Shown in pieces: positions 18,366 to 26,634 of a DNA stretch of 41,675 nt. The notes under the pieces are model-generated. The model had not been told where the DNA came from and did no database searches. It saw nothing but the letters and a program-made list of their open reading frames with translations. Numbering within the stretch: the first letter of the stretch is position 1; each line of letters begins with the position of its first letter. Origin of the DNA: Gammaproteobacteria bacterium (GTDB taxonomy: Bacteria > Pseudomonadota > Gammaproteobacteria > Chromatiales > Chromatiaceae); the NCBI GenBank assembly GCA_024275295.1, contig JAJRZI010000055.1, forward strand, positions 1 through 41,675, in the 5' to 3' direction. The translations under genes were made by a program, and so were the position numbers.

Positions 18366-19802
18366 CTAGGATTGTTGCTTCAACTCATTGGAGATGCGCT
18401 GGCAGAGCCGCTTAAAGTTGTGGAAAGCGGCTTCATCAAGCGCTGCACTATTTGCACCGTTATCAGTATACATTAATCCTATAGGGCGGGTTTTGGAAAA
18501 CAGTGACATGGCAAAAAAGTTTTCTGACTCAAGCAGGCTGTAGCTTTGTTGAGGAATCAGTCGGGCATGTTTGGCCCACTTTTCCGGGGTCATCCAGATG
18601 GATTGCGGTTTGCGCAGAAGGAGACTGAACAGATCCTGTTGGCTGATGTTGGTTCTGAATTGCTCTATTTTTGAAGGCTCACCACTGTTCAGGGTGGTTC
18701 GGGTTGCCAGCTGTTTGCGATCTTGTGTCAGTGTAATAAAGGCGACACGACTTAACCCCTCCAGTTTCTGAATATCGAGCATGGTGCGTGAGATGAGATG
18801 TCGGGCAGGCCTGGTGCCGGCTTGATTCCGGCGCTCTGTTGCAGCGGGTGCCGGAGGGCGGGTATTGGGGGAGACTGGGGCCGGGTCGGGTTGGTGCTTC
18901 TGTTGGTGTTCTGTTCTGGTCGCTGCAGGGTGTTGCTTGATCTTCTGGGGTACAAAGGCCAGATTGAATGCAGTGCAGGGAAGATCCAGTGCCCCTGTTT
19001 TGCGTGCTATTTCAGCTGCAATGCTGTGAATCTTTGAGGTGAATCTGTCCGGGGTGGCATTCAGGTATTCTGCAGCCAGCTTCAATGCCTCAATGGTTGT
19101 ATTGTGTTGCCAGCCCTGCCCGGAAGTCTGGCTGATCCTGTAGGCGAGGTCTATGCAGATTTTCCTTTCCAGATTGGTGTGGTCAGGCTGATAGATCAGT
19201 GGATCCAGGTTGCTGAGGTTCCATTGCTGACGAAGGGCGTTATTCAGCTCATTTACCGTCAGACCGAGGCATGAGGTGATGGCCTCATGGATTGGCGTTC
19301 CATTATCAGAAAGCGACTGTATTTTCTGTGCTATGGGGGAGGGGTTTACCCACAGCGCCATTTCACCCATGTTATTTAGAAGTGCCATAGTGAACACCTC
19401 ATTGGCATGAGGACTTTTCTGTTGGGTGGCTATATAAGAGGCATAGTATGCTGCGTGTATGGCCTGACTATAACAGCGAGCAATGCCTTTGCGTTGGTGC
19501 GCTGAATACTGGTTATTGATTCTGGGGAGAGTGGCTGCCGTGTTGGCCAGCCATGTCATGCCTAACAGTGGAATCGCACGGCCAATATCCACAACTGGGC
19601 TTCTGTTTTTATGCCGTGTTGAATTGATGGCCCGTAAGGCCGCCAGGCTAAATCCAGGGTCATGCTTGATAACATCAGTAAACTGTGTGTAATGTGCAGT
19701 GGAGCACAGGAGCAGCCTTTGAATCTCCTTGCATGTAGCTTTCGTTGCTGGCAGTGATACCAGCCCTAATTGCAGTAGCCACTGTTGTATCAGGTCTGAC
19801 AT
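18366..19802 (-). CDS. HDOD domain signalling protein
   Basis: The product is 478 aa, cytoplasmic. The N-terminal half (about 10-210) is an HDOD domain: ATKATCKEIQRLLLCS, VIKHDPGFSLAALRAINS, IGRAIPLLGMTWLAN, CYSQAIHAAYYASYIA and TMALLNNMGEMALW. HDOD domains are HD-like but usually lack phosphodiesterase metal ligands, and serve in signalling scaffolds. A Pro/Thr/Gln-rich linker (about 285-335) separates it from a C-terminal region (about 345-478, LSRVAFITLTQDRKQL ... RPIGLMYTDNGANSAAL) that looks GAF-like. The role is unknown. It is the first gene of a minus-strand group with the radical SAM gene. Confidence 0.85.
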   Translation of the reverse strand: MSDLIQQWLLQLGLVSLPATKATCKEIQRLLLCSTAHYTQFTDVIKHDPGFSLAALRAINSTRHKNRSPVVDIGRAIPLLGMTWLANTAATLPRINNQYSAHQRKGIARCYSQAIHAAYYASYIATQQKSPHANEVFTMALLNNMGEMALWVNPSPIAQKIQSLSDNGTPIHEAITSCLGLTVNELNNALRQQWNLSNLDPLIYQPDHTNLERKICIDLAYRISQTSGQGWQHNTTIEALKLAAEYLNATPDRFTSKIHSIAAEIARKTGALDLPCTAFNLAFVPQKIKQHPAATRTEHQQKHQPDPAPVSPNTRPPAPAATERRNQAGTRPARHLISRTMLDIQKLEGLSRVAFITLTQDRKQLATRTTLNSGEPSKIEQFRTNISQQDLFSLLLRKPQSIWMTPEKWAKHARLIPQQSYSLLESENFFAMSLFSKTRPIGLMYTDNGANSAALDEAAFHNFKRLCQRISNELKQQS

Positions 19803-20202
19803 AAAAGGGATCGTCCGGTTGCTTTTTTTAGCGTCTCACCTTCAGGTTACAGGAGATAATAAAAGGGGATGAAGGGAGGGTTCAACCGCTTTTTTGGCGT
19901 TATTCTGAACTTAATGTGTGATTACAGGCATAATTATAAGAAAGCGTTTTCTTCCTCAATATGGGCTGTTTGAGACCTGCATTGTAGAAAAATGCCACTT
20001 AATCCCGTAGAATCGCTGCAGAATATGTATGCGGCATGGGGTGGTTTTTCAAGTAAACCAGTTGATAATCTCGTTGTTTTTGCTTGCTCGGTTGTTGGGT
20101 TGACTGAGTGGGCAGGTTGGCTTCCCGACTGTTTCATTCAATATCCCATAGCTTTAAACTTGTAAAAATAGTGGAATAATCTGCCGAGAGGCAGGTGATT
20201 AT
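19803..20202. other. 400-base intergenic region, no gene recognised
   Basis: This lies between the divergent HDOD gene and tetraheme cytochrome gene. A 67-codon minus-strand ORF (19934-20137) has no recognisable motif or start signal, and I do not support it. A short hairpin CTGCC-GAGA-GGCAG (20181-20194) sits just before the cytochrome start and may affect translation. I looked for a GEMM-type cyclic-dinucleotide riboswitch, as found before some multiheme cytochrome genes, and did not find its conserved sequence. Confidence 0.5.
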
Positions 20203-20991
20203 TTGGGGCGAATTTTGGCAATAGGTTGTAAACAATTTAGTTGCTATCCAACGGTAATGCTGTTTCTTGTGCTGGTCACTCAAGGTGTGAGTGCGGCGGG
20301 CACTATTGTGGGGTCGAAGCATGATCTGAGTGGGCCTGCCATGCCGGGTAGTGGCAGGGATGAGATCTGCGTATTCTGTCATACCCCACATGGTTCCAAT
20401 GCCGATCTTGATAATGATGGTGTTGTTGATTCAGATCATCCTACCCGTCCGCCAGCACCGCTCTGGAACAGAAAAATAACCACTATGTCGGCCTTTACGA
20501 TGTATAAAAGCGCTACCCTGAATGCCAACTGCGATGCCACGCCTAGCCCACTCTCCCTGGTCTGTCTGAGTTGTCATGATGCTGCTCTTGCCACTGTTGG
20601 GCTGTTAAATAATGATGGAGCGGTAGCTGCAGTAAATGACACACACTTTTTAATGAATGAGCCTAATAGAGGTGGTATCTTTAATCCTCTTCCTAGAACA
20701 TGTGCAGTGTTTTGTAATAGCGTTGGAGGTTTTGAATCTTTGCAACCCTTTTGGGAAATCGGCCCAGATCTAACGGATGACCATCCTGTCTCTATGAGCT
20801 ATCCTACCCCGGATATAGACCCAGATTTCTTTGTTCCACCTGATCCACAAAGAGGCTGGAGCGATGTAAAGCTCTTCATGGGGAGAGTGGAGTGCCCCAG
20901 CTGCCATAATCCGCATGATCCGACCAATGTGCCTTTCCTGCGAAAAACAATGGCAGGTAGTGCGCTTTGCACCACCTGTCACAATAAATAG
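20203..20991 (+). CDS. Secreted tetraheme c-type cytochrome (paired CXXCH)
   Basis: The product is 262 aa with an N-terminal export signal ending near QGVSAAG and four CXXCH heme motifs: CVFCHTPHG, CLSCHDA, CPSCHNPHD and CTTCHNK. The last pair, with NPHDPTNVPFLR between them, is the classic doubled-CXXCH arrangement of multiheme cytochromes. Two cysteines (CDATPS and TCAVFC regions) are extra and could form a disulfide. The reading begins at TTG (20203), preceded by AGAGGCAGG. The first ATG (20257) would leave a very short signal peptide without basic residues, so I prefer TTG. It stands alone; partners are unknown, but the multiheme locus at 33-39.6 kb is a candidate. Confidence 0.85.
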   Translation: MGRILAIGCKQFSCYPTVMLFLVLVTQGVSAAGTIVGSKHDLSGPAMPGSGRDEICVFCHTPHGSNADLDNDGVVDSDHPTRPPAPLWNRKITTMSAFTMYKSATLNANCDATPSPLSLVCLSCHDAALATVGLLNNDGAVAAVNDTHFLMNEPNRGGIFNPLPRTCAVFCNSVGGFESLQPFWEIGPDLTDDHPVSMSYPTPDIDPDFFVPPDPQRGWSDVKLFMGRVECPSCHNPHDPTNVPFLRKTMAGSALCTTCHNK

Positions 20992-21173
20992 CCTCTCTGC
21001 TTTATTTGGCTCCGTGCTTTTGGCGGCGCGGCCCTTGTCCACCTTGTTTGACTCCTCTGTTGCATCCTGATTTAGCTGCCAGCTAAAAGTATATTCATCA
21101 TCTCTCTTCTGCCGGTTTCTGACTGGGTTACAGAGTGGTAGACTCTGCCCATTGATATGAGAGAGGGGTCGTT

Positions 21174-21920
21174 ATGGCTGGACATAGTAAATGGGCAAAC
21201 ATAAAGCATCGTAAGGCGGCCCAGGATCAGAAGCGTGCGAAGGTCTGGACCAAGTTGATTCGTGAGATCACGGTGGCTGCGCGCGAGGCGGGTGGTGATC
21301 CCGATTCAAATCCGCGTCTGCGTCTGGCGATTGATAAAGGGACCGGCGCCAATATGCCGAAGGACACCATTGAGCGCGCTATTAAGCGGGGTGCTGGTGC
21401 AGCTGATGGTGATAACTATGATGAGATCCGTTACGAAGGCTACGGGCCGGGCGGGACGGCGATCATGGTTGACTGCATGACCGATAACCGAAATCGTACC
21501 GCCTCGGAAGTCCGGCACGCCTTTTCCAAGCATGGCGGCAATCTGGGTACGGGTGGCTCTGTGGCCTATCTATTTAATAAGCAGGGAATTATCAGCTATG
21601 CGCCGGGTGCGGATGAAGATGCCGTGATGGATGCCGCGCTGGAGGCGGGTGCTGAGGATGTCATTACCCATGAGGATGGCTCCATTGATGTGCTGACAGC
21701 AGCAGAAGATTTCTCTGATATCAAGGCGGCAATGGAGAGCGCCGGGCTTGAGGCGGTGAATGCCGAGGTGACTTATAATGCGAGCACCAAGGCCGAGATG
21801 GATCGGGATGGTGCTGAAAAACTGATGCGGATGATCGATACGCTGGAGGATCTGGATGATGTGCAGGAGGTCTATTCCAATGCCGAAATCCCTGATGAAA
21901 TACTGGAAGAGTTAGGCTAG
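21174..21920 (+). CDS. yebC: YebC/PmpR-family transcriptional regulator / translation factor
   Basis: The product is 248 aa, full length. It begins [21 protein letters not shown] and contains [53 protein letters not shown] and the C-terminal [22 protein letters not shown]. The family was described as DNA-binding regulators (PmpR), and some members act at stalled ribosomes. It directly precedes ruvC, the standard gammaproteobacterial order. The preceding 182 bases contain no gene. Confidence 0.96.
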   Translation: MAGHSKWANIKHRKAAQDQKRAKVWTKLIREITVAAREAGGDPDSNPRLRLAIDKGTGANMPKDTIERAIKRGAGAADGDNYDEIRYEGYGPGGTAIMVDCMTDNRNRTASEVRHAFSKHGGNLGTGGSVAYLFNKQGIISYAPGADEDAVMDAALEAGAEDVITHEDGSIDVLTAAEDFSDIKAAMESAGLEAVNAEVTYNASTKAEMDRDGAEKLMRMIDTLEDLDDVQEVYSNAEIPDEILEELG

Positions 21921-21930
21921 CTGAGCCTCG

Positions 21931-22443
21931 ATGATGCGCCGCATTATAGGTATTGACCCCGGTTCTCGAATAACCGGCTACGGGATCATTGAGAGTGATG
22001 GCGATCGCAGTGTGCATATTGCCAGTGGCTGCATTCGTTTGAAGCAGGATGACCTGCCACAACGCTTGGGCGCTATCTTTCGGGAGCTCTCTGATCTGAT
22101 CGCAATCCACCGCCCTGCCGAGATGGCCATTGAGGAGGTGTTCGTCTCCAAGAATGCCAACTCAGCGCTAAAACTGGGACAGGCGCGGGGGGCGGCGATC
22201 TGCGCGGGGGTGATGGCGAACCTGCCGGTTGGCGAGTATGCTCCACGCACCATCAAGCAAGCCGTTGTCGGAAGTGGTGGCGCTGATAAAGATCAGGTGC
22301 AGCACATGGTCAAACGCCTGCTGAATCTCTCGTGTGAACTCTCTGCGGATCAATCGGATGCCCTGGCCGTTGCCTTGAGTCATGCTCACATGGATACGAC
22401 CCTGAATCGTTTGGCTAAAGCCAGTGCAGGTGGATGGCGATGA
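21931..22443 (+). CDS. ruvC: Holliday junction endodeoxyribonuclease RuvC
   Basis: The product is a 170-aa RNase H-fold resolvase that cuts Holliday junctions in recombination repair. The four catalytic acidic residues are in place: Asp in IIGIDPGSRITGYG, Glu in AIEEVFVSKNANSALKLGQ, and the C-terminal pair in SADQSDALAVALSH. It follows yebC by ten bases, and its TGA overlaps the ruvA ATG. Confidence 0.97.
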   Translation: MMRRIIGIDPGSRITGYGIIESDGDRSVHIASGCIRLKQDDLPQRLGAIFRELSDLIAIHRPAEMAIEEVFVSKNANSALKLGQARGAAICAGVMANLPVGEYAPRTIKQAVVGSGGADKDQVQHMVKRLLNLSCELSADQSDALAVALSHAHMDTTLNRLAKASAGGWR

Positions 22444-23054
22444 TCGGACGGTTGCGCGGGGAGATTGTCTATAAACAGGCACCGCGTTTGATGGTGGATG
22501 TCAATGGTGTGGGCTATGAACTGGATGCGCCGATGTCGACCTTTTATGACCTGCCGGAGCCGGGTCAACCCGTCGTGCTCTATACCCATCTGGCTATCCG
22601 TGATGATGCGCATGTGCTCTATGGCTTTGCCCGCGAGTCTGAGCGCACCCTGTTCCGGGCACTGCTCAAGGTGAGTGGCGTCGGGGCGAAGATGGCGCTG
22701 GCGATACTCTCCGGTATGAGTTCTGATGAGTTTGCTCGATCTGTCCAGGCAGGTGATACCGCCGCGTTGGTGCGGCTGCCGGGTATTGGAAAAAAGACCG
22801 CAGAGCGCCTGATTATCGAGATGCGGGACAGGCTGGATAAGTTAGATGTTGTTGCGCCTCTCTCATCAGTGGCTGCCACATCGGATCATCTCATCGTCGC
22901 TACTGCTGATCCGGGGAGTGATGCAGCCGATGCCCTGATTGCGCTGGGGTACAAACCGCAAGAGGCCAGCCGCATGGTGCGCAGTGTCAAAGCAGAAGGG
23001 TTGTCCAGTGAAGAGATCATCCGGGCGGCACTTAAGGCGGCAGCAGCACAATAA
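22440..23054 (+). CDS. ruvA: Holliday junction branch migration protein RuvA
   Basis: The product is 204 aa from the ATG at 22440 (MIGRLRGEIV), the conventional start, which overlaps the ruvC stop as ATGA; an ATG six bases earlier is possible. The N-terminal OB-fold (to about 65, LYTHLAIRDDAHVLYGF) is followed by helix-hairpin-helix motifs (LLKVSGVGAKMALAIL and LVRLPGIGKKTAERLI) and a C-terminal RuvB-contact domain (DALIALGYKPQEASRMV). RuvA tetramers bind the junction and recruit RuvB. Confidence 0.97.
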   Translation: MIGRLRGEIVYKQAPRLMVDVNGVGYELDAPMSTFYDLPEPGQPVVLYTHLAIRDDAHVLYGFARESERTLFRALLKVSGVGAKMALAILSGMSSDEFARSVQAGDTAALVRLPGIGKKTAERLIIEMRDRLDKLDVVAPLSSVAATSDHLIVATADPGSDAADALIALGYKPQEASRMVRSVKAEGLSSEEIIRAALKAAAAQ

Positions 23055-23075
23055 CAATGACGCATACTATTTTCC

Positions 23076-24116
23076 ATGTCTGACCGCCTGATTACCTCCG
23101 AAGCGCTATCGGATGATGTTACACTGGATCGCGCCATTCGCCCCAGGCTGCTGGCAGACTATGTGGGGCAGCCCGCCATGCGGGAGCAGATGGGGGTCTT
23201 CATCCAGGCGGCGCGTGCACGGCAGGAGTCGCTGGATCATGTGCTGATCTTTGGCCCCCCCGGGCTGGGCAAGACCACGCTGGCACACATCATCGCCAAC
23301 GAGATGGGCGTGAATCTGCGCCAGACCTCAGGCCCGGTGTTGGAGAAACAGGGCGATCTGGCTGCGCTGCTGACCAATCTTGAGCCCCACGATGTGCTGT
23401 TTGTGGATGAGATCCACCGCCTCAGCCCGGTCGTGGAGGAGGTGCTCTATCCGGCCATGGAGGATTTCCAGCTGGACATCATGATTGGTGAAGGCCCGGC
23501 GGCACGCTCCATCAAACTGGATCTCCCCCCCTTCACGCTGATCGGTGCCACCACCCGCGCAGGATTGCTGACCTCACCGCTGCGGGATCGCTTTGGTATT
23601 GTGCAACGACTGGAGTTCTACTCCACAGAGGATCTGACGCATATTGTCGGGCGCTCGGCCAATATCCTCAACATCGAGTCAGATAAAAAGGGTGCGCAGG
23701 AGATCGCCTGCCGTTCCCGTGGCACGCCGCGTATTGCCAACCGCCTGCTGCGCCGGGTCAGGGATTATGCTCAGGTAAAGGCAGAAGGACATATCACTGC
23801 GGAGGTGGCAGACAAGGCGCTGACCATGCTCAAGGTCGATAACAACGGCTTTGATGTTATGGATCGCAAATTGCTGGAGGCGGTGATTCATAAGTTTGAT
23901 GGCGGCCCGGTGGGGGTTGATAGTCTGGTAGCGGCCATTGGTGAGGAGCGGGGCACCATCGAAGATGTATTGGAACCCTTCCTGATTCAACAGGGCTTTC
24001 TGATGCGCACCCCGCGGGGTCGGACGGCCACCCAGGCGGCCTATCAGCATTTCGGTCTGCGACCAAAGCAAGAGGTTGCAGCGGCCTCTCAACCACAGGA
24101 TCTATTTGACAGATGA
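23076..24116 (+). CDS. ruvB: Holliday junction branch migration ATPase RuvB
   Basis: The product is 346 aa, an AAA+ motor that drives branch migration with RuvA. It contains the Walker A motif [18 protein letters not shown], Walker [10 protein letters not shown], sensor 1 [20 protein letters not shown], the arginine finger region, and the C-terminal winged-helix domain ([28 protein letters not shown] region, RTPRGRTAT). Its stop overlaps the ybgC start by four bases, linking the ruv and tol clusters. Confidence 0.98.
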   Translation: MSDRLITSEALSDDVTLDRAIRPRLLADYVGQPAMREQMGVFIQAARARQESLDHVLIFGPPGLGKTTLAHIIANEMGVNLRQTSGPVLEKQGDLAALLTNLEPHDVLFVDEIHRLSPVVEEVLYPAMEDFQLDIMIGEGPAARSIKLDLPPFTLIGATTRAGLLTSPLRDRFGIVQRLEFYSTEDLTHIVGRSANILNIESDKKGAQEIACRSRGTPRIANRLLRRVRDYAQVKAEGHITAEVADKALTMLKVDNNGFDVMDRKLLEAVIHKFDGGPVGVDSLVAAIGEERGTIEDVLEPFLIQQGFLMRTPRGRTATQAAYQHFGLRPKQEVAAASQPQDLFDR

Positions 24117-24526
24117 GTGAATTTATCTGGCCGGTGCGGGTCTACTACGAGGATACCGATTCCGGGGGGGTGGTCTACTATGCCAATTACCTCAAATTTA
24201 TGGAGCGTGCGCGTACTGAATTACTGCGTGAATGTGGTTTTGAGCAGGACCAGTTGATTGAGGAGGAGGGGGTACTGTTTGCGGTGCGACGTGTGGAGGC
24301 TGATTATCTGCGTCCTGCGCGTTTCAATGATGCGCTGACCGTGAGCGCCAGTGTGACATCGCATGGTAAGGTCAGCGTGACCTTCACCCAGGAGATTCGC
24401 CTGGCTGAAACCGGCCAGCTATTATGTTGCGGAGAGGTGAAGGTGGTCTGCCTGGATGCCGCCCGTTTTCGCCCCCGCTCCCTTCCAGAAAAATTATTGG
24501 CCGCATTGGCTGTGGAGTCATCCTGA
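24113..24526 (+). CDS. ybgC: Tol-Pal associated acyl-CoA thioesterase YbgC
   Basis: The product is a 137-aa hot-dog-fold thioesterase. The N-terminal signature [29 protein letters not shown]-type sequence contains the active-site Asp and the acyl-CoA binding residues. [10 protein letters not shown] and the later strand [14 protein letters not shown] follow the family. In E. coli YbgC acts on acyl-CoA or acyl-ACP and associates with phospholipid synthesis. It is the first gene of the Tol-Pal cluster and starts inside the last codons of ruvB. Confidence 0.95.
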   Translation: MSEFIWPVRVYYEDTDSGGVVYYANYLKFMERARTELLRECGFEQDQLIEEEGVLFAVRRVEADYLRPARFNDALTVSASVTSHGKVSVTFTQEIRLAETGQLLCCGEVKVVCLDAARFRPRSLPEKLLAALAVESS

Positions 24527-24529
24527 TTT

Positions 24530-25204
24530 ATGTCGAACGATCTCTCTTTCGTAAACCTGGTATTGGGTGCCAGCCCGCTGGTGCAGTTGGTGATGGCGGT
24601 GCTGATACTGGCCTCCATTATCTCCTGGAGTATGATCTTTGATCGTGCCAAGGTATTGAAGAATGCGCGTCAGGCGGCGGATGAATTCGAAGGGCGATTT
24701 TGGGCCGGGGGGGATCTGAATGATCTGTTCCGCGCCGTGGATCGGGACGGCGACGATGTGAAGGGGATGGCCTCCATCTTTCATGCCGGGTTCAGGGAGT
24801 TTGCCCGCCTGCGCCAAAGCTCGGATATTGACCCCATGGCGGTTATCGAAGGTGCTCAGCGCTCTATGCGTGTTGCCTTGAGTCGGGAGATGGATTCACT
24901 CGACACCCACCTTTCCTTTTTGGCGACAGTCGGCTCAACCAGCCCCTATGTGGGGCTGTTTGGAACCGTGTGGGGGATCATGAACTCATTTCATGCCCTG
25001 GGTAATGTCAAACAGGCGACCCTGTCACTGGTTGCCCCCGGCATTGCCGAGGCGCTGATCGCCACAGCGATGGGGCTGTTTGCAGCGATTCCGGCGGTGG
25101 TCGCCTACAACCGCTACGCCAATGATGTCGAGCGGCTGAACAATCGCTATCAGGATTTTCTGGATGAGTTCACCACACTGCTGCAGCGCCAGGCTCACGT
25201 ATAA
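24530..25204 (+). CDS. tolQ: Tol-Pal system proton channel subunit TolQ
   Basis: The product is a 224-aa inner-membrane protein of the MotA/TolQ/ExbB family with three membrane segments: about 15-37 (LVQLVMAVLILASIISWSMI), about 130-155 (FLATVGSTSPYVGLFGTVWGIM) and about 165-190 (APGIAEALIATAMGLFAAIPAVVAY). The TolQ-specific proton-path threonine regions GSTSPYVGLFGTVWG and IATAMGLFAAIP are intact. TolQ-TolR use the proton motive force to energise TolA during outer-membrane constriction at division. Confidence 0.97.
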   Translation: MSNDLSFVNLVLGASPLVQLVMAVLILASIISWSMIFDRAKVLKNARQAADEFEGRFWAGGDLNDLFRAVDRDGDDVKGMASIFHAGFREFARLRQSSDIDPMAVIEGAQRSMRVALSREMDSLDTHLSFLATVGSTSPYVGLFGTVWGIMNSFHALGNVKQATLSLVAPGIAEALIATAMGLFAAIPAVVAYNRYANDVERLNNRYQDFLDEFTTLLQRQAHV

Positions 25205-25237
25205 AATGAGTGCTGCAGGCTACAGAGACGACCGCTA

Positions 25238-25660
25238 ATGACTGCACAGCGACGCCGCCGTCGGCCAATGGCAGAGATCAATGTGGTGCCCTATATTGAT
25301 GTGATGCTGGTGCTGCTGGTGATCTTTATGATCACCGCGCCGCTGCTGACCCAGGGGGTAAAGGTGGATCTGCCGCAGGCCGATGCCGAACCGCTGCCCG
25401 CAGAGGCGGATAATCCTGTGGTGGTCTCAATCAATGCAGCAGGGGAGTTTTTTATCGATATTGGTGAAGGCAAAGACCAGCCTGTGGATAGCAGTACCCT
25501 GGTGACACGTATTGCAGCCCTGCTCAAGTACAAACCAAAAACCCCCATCATGCTGAAGGGCGATAAAAATGTTGACTATGGTCGAATCATGCAGGCCATG
25601 GTGCTGATTCAGGCCGGTGGCGCCCCCAATGTCGGCCTGATTGCCGAGCAGCCTGAGTAA
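25238..25660 (+). CDS. tolR: Tol-Pal system protein TolR
   Basis: The product is a 140-aa ExbD/TolR protein with a single N-terminal membrane segment. The proton-carrying aspartate lies in the segment INVVPYIDVMLVLLVIFMIT. The periplasmic part contains LPQADAEPLPAE, VSINAAGEFFID and VLIQAGGAPNVGLI. It follows tolQ by 33 bases and precedes tolA by five, all on one transcript. Confidence 0.97.
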   Translation: MTAQRRRRRPMAEINVVPYIDVMLVLLVIFMITAPLLTQGVKVDLPQADAEPLPAEADNPVVVSINAAGEFFIDIGEGKDQPVDSSTLVTRIAALLKYKPKTPIMLKGDKNVDYGRIMQAMVLIQAGGAPNVGLIAEQPE

Positions 25661-25665
25661 CCTGC

Positions 25666-26634
25666 ATGCGGGATATTATCAGACGTAACCCGTTGGCGGT
25701 GGTGATTGCGGTTATCATGCACATCGCTATCATCGCCTTTATGGTGATTGGTGTGGATTGGCTGGAAAAACCGGTTCAACCCAAGTCAAATGTCGATATA
25801 GTCCAGGCCAAGGTGATTGATCAATCCAGGGTTGATGCTGAAGTTGAGAAGCTGAAAAAAGCGGAAGCTGCAAAAAGAGCCAAGGAGAAGCGGCGTCTGG
25901 CAGATATAAAACGCAAGCAGGAGAAAGAGAAAAAGAAGCTGGCCGAGTTAGAGCGAAAACGTAAAGCCAAAGAGAAAAAGGCAAAGGCTGAGGCTAAAAA
26001 GCGCGCAGCAGCAAAAAAACGTGCAGCAGCGGAGAAGAAACGCAAGGCAACTGAAGCGAAGAAAAAAGCGCTAGCAGAGAAGAAGCGTAAAGCTGAAGCC
26101 AAGAAAAAGGCAGCAGCAGAGAAGAGACGTAAAGCAGCAGAAGCTAAGAAGAAGGCAGCAGCTGAAAAGAGACGCAAGGCAGCTGAGGCAAAGAAAAAAG
26201 CTGAAGCAGAACGCAAACGTAAGGCGGCTGAAGCCAAGAAGAAGGCCGCAGCTGAGAAGAGACGCAAGGCTGCAGAGACCGCCGCCCGTCAGGCTGCTGA
26301 GCAACAAGCACTGGAGGATGCGCTAAAGGCGGAGCTTGAATCAGAGCGGATTGCTCAGGAGCGGGAGCAGTTTCTCTTTGCAATCAAACAGAAGATAGAA
26401 AATAACTGGCTACGTCCAACAACGGTGGGTGATGGCCTAAGTTGTCAATTGCGGGTGCGCCTGATCCCTGGCGGTGGCGTTGCTTCGGTGACAGTTACTC
26501 GCGGCAGTGGAAATGGCGCCTTTGATCGATCCGTAGAGAAAGCCGTGTATAAAGCAGACCCGCTTCCAGTACCAAAGGGTACTGGTTTTGAGGCGTTTCG
26601 TGATTTAAGTCTGAATTTTAATCCAAGTAAATGA
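25666..26634 (+). CDS. tolA: Tol-Pal system protein TolA
   Basis: The product is 322 aa. An N-terminal membrane anchor (about 12-31, VVIAVIMHIAIIAFMVIGVDW) is followed by a long charged helical region (about 55-220) made of near-repeats of AEAKKKAAAEKRRKA type. This is the domain that spans the periplasm. The C-terminal globular domain (about 230-322, with QKIENNWLRPTTVGDGLSC and RGSGNGAFDRSVEKAV) is the part that contacts TolB and Pal. Internal nucleotide repetition is explained by the Lys/Ala-rich helix. Its stop overlaps the tolB start. Confidence 0.96.
   Translation: MRDIIRRNPLAVVIAVIMHIAIIAFMVIGVDWLEKPVQPKSNVDIVQAKVIDQSRVDAEVEKLKKAEAAKRAKEKRRLADIKRKQEKEKKKLAELERKRKAKEKKAKAEAKKRAAAKKRAAAEKKRKATEAKKKALAEKKRKAEAKKKAAAEKRRKAAEAKKKAAAEKRRKAAEAKKKAEAERKRKAAEAKKKAAAEKRRKAAETAARQAAEQQALEDALKAELESERIAQEREQFLFAIKQKIENNWLRPTTVGDGLSCQLRVRLIPGGGVASVTVTRGSGNGAFDRSVEKAVYKADPLPVPKGTGFEAFRDLSLNFNPSK

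Noticed and set aside
19934-20137. 67-codon minus-strand ORF in the 400-base intergenic region
   Set aside because: No recognisable motif, no ribosome-binding site and a composition unlike neighbouring proteins; likely chance.
20080-20202. Possible cyclic-dinucleotide (GEMM) riboswitch before the tetraheme cytochrome
   Set aside because: The conserved GEMM core sequences are not present; only a small 5-base-pair hairpin is seen.
21071-21087. Hairpin TTTAGCT-GCC-AGCTAAA after the tetraheme cytochrome gene as a terminator
   Set aside because: Short, A/T-rich stem with a 3-base loop and no T-tract following; too weak to call.
25855-26290. Dense AAG/GCA/GAA repetition resembling a tandem DNA repeat
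   Set aside because: Fully explained by the Lys/Ala/Glu-rich helical domain of TolA; long reverse-strand ORFs there are shadows.
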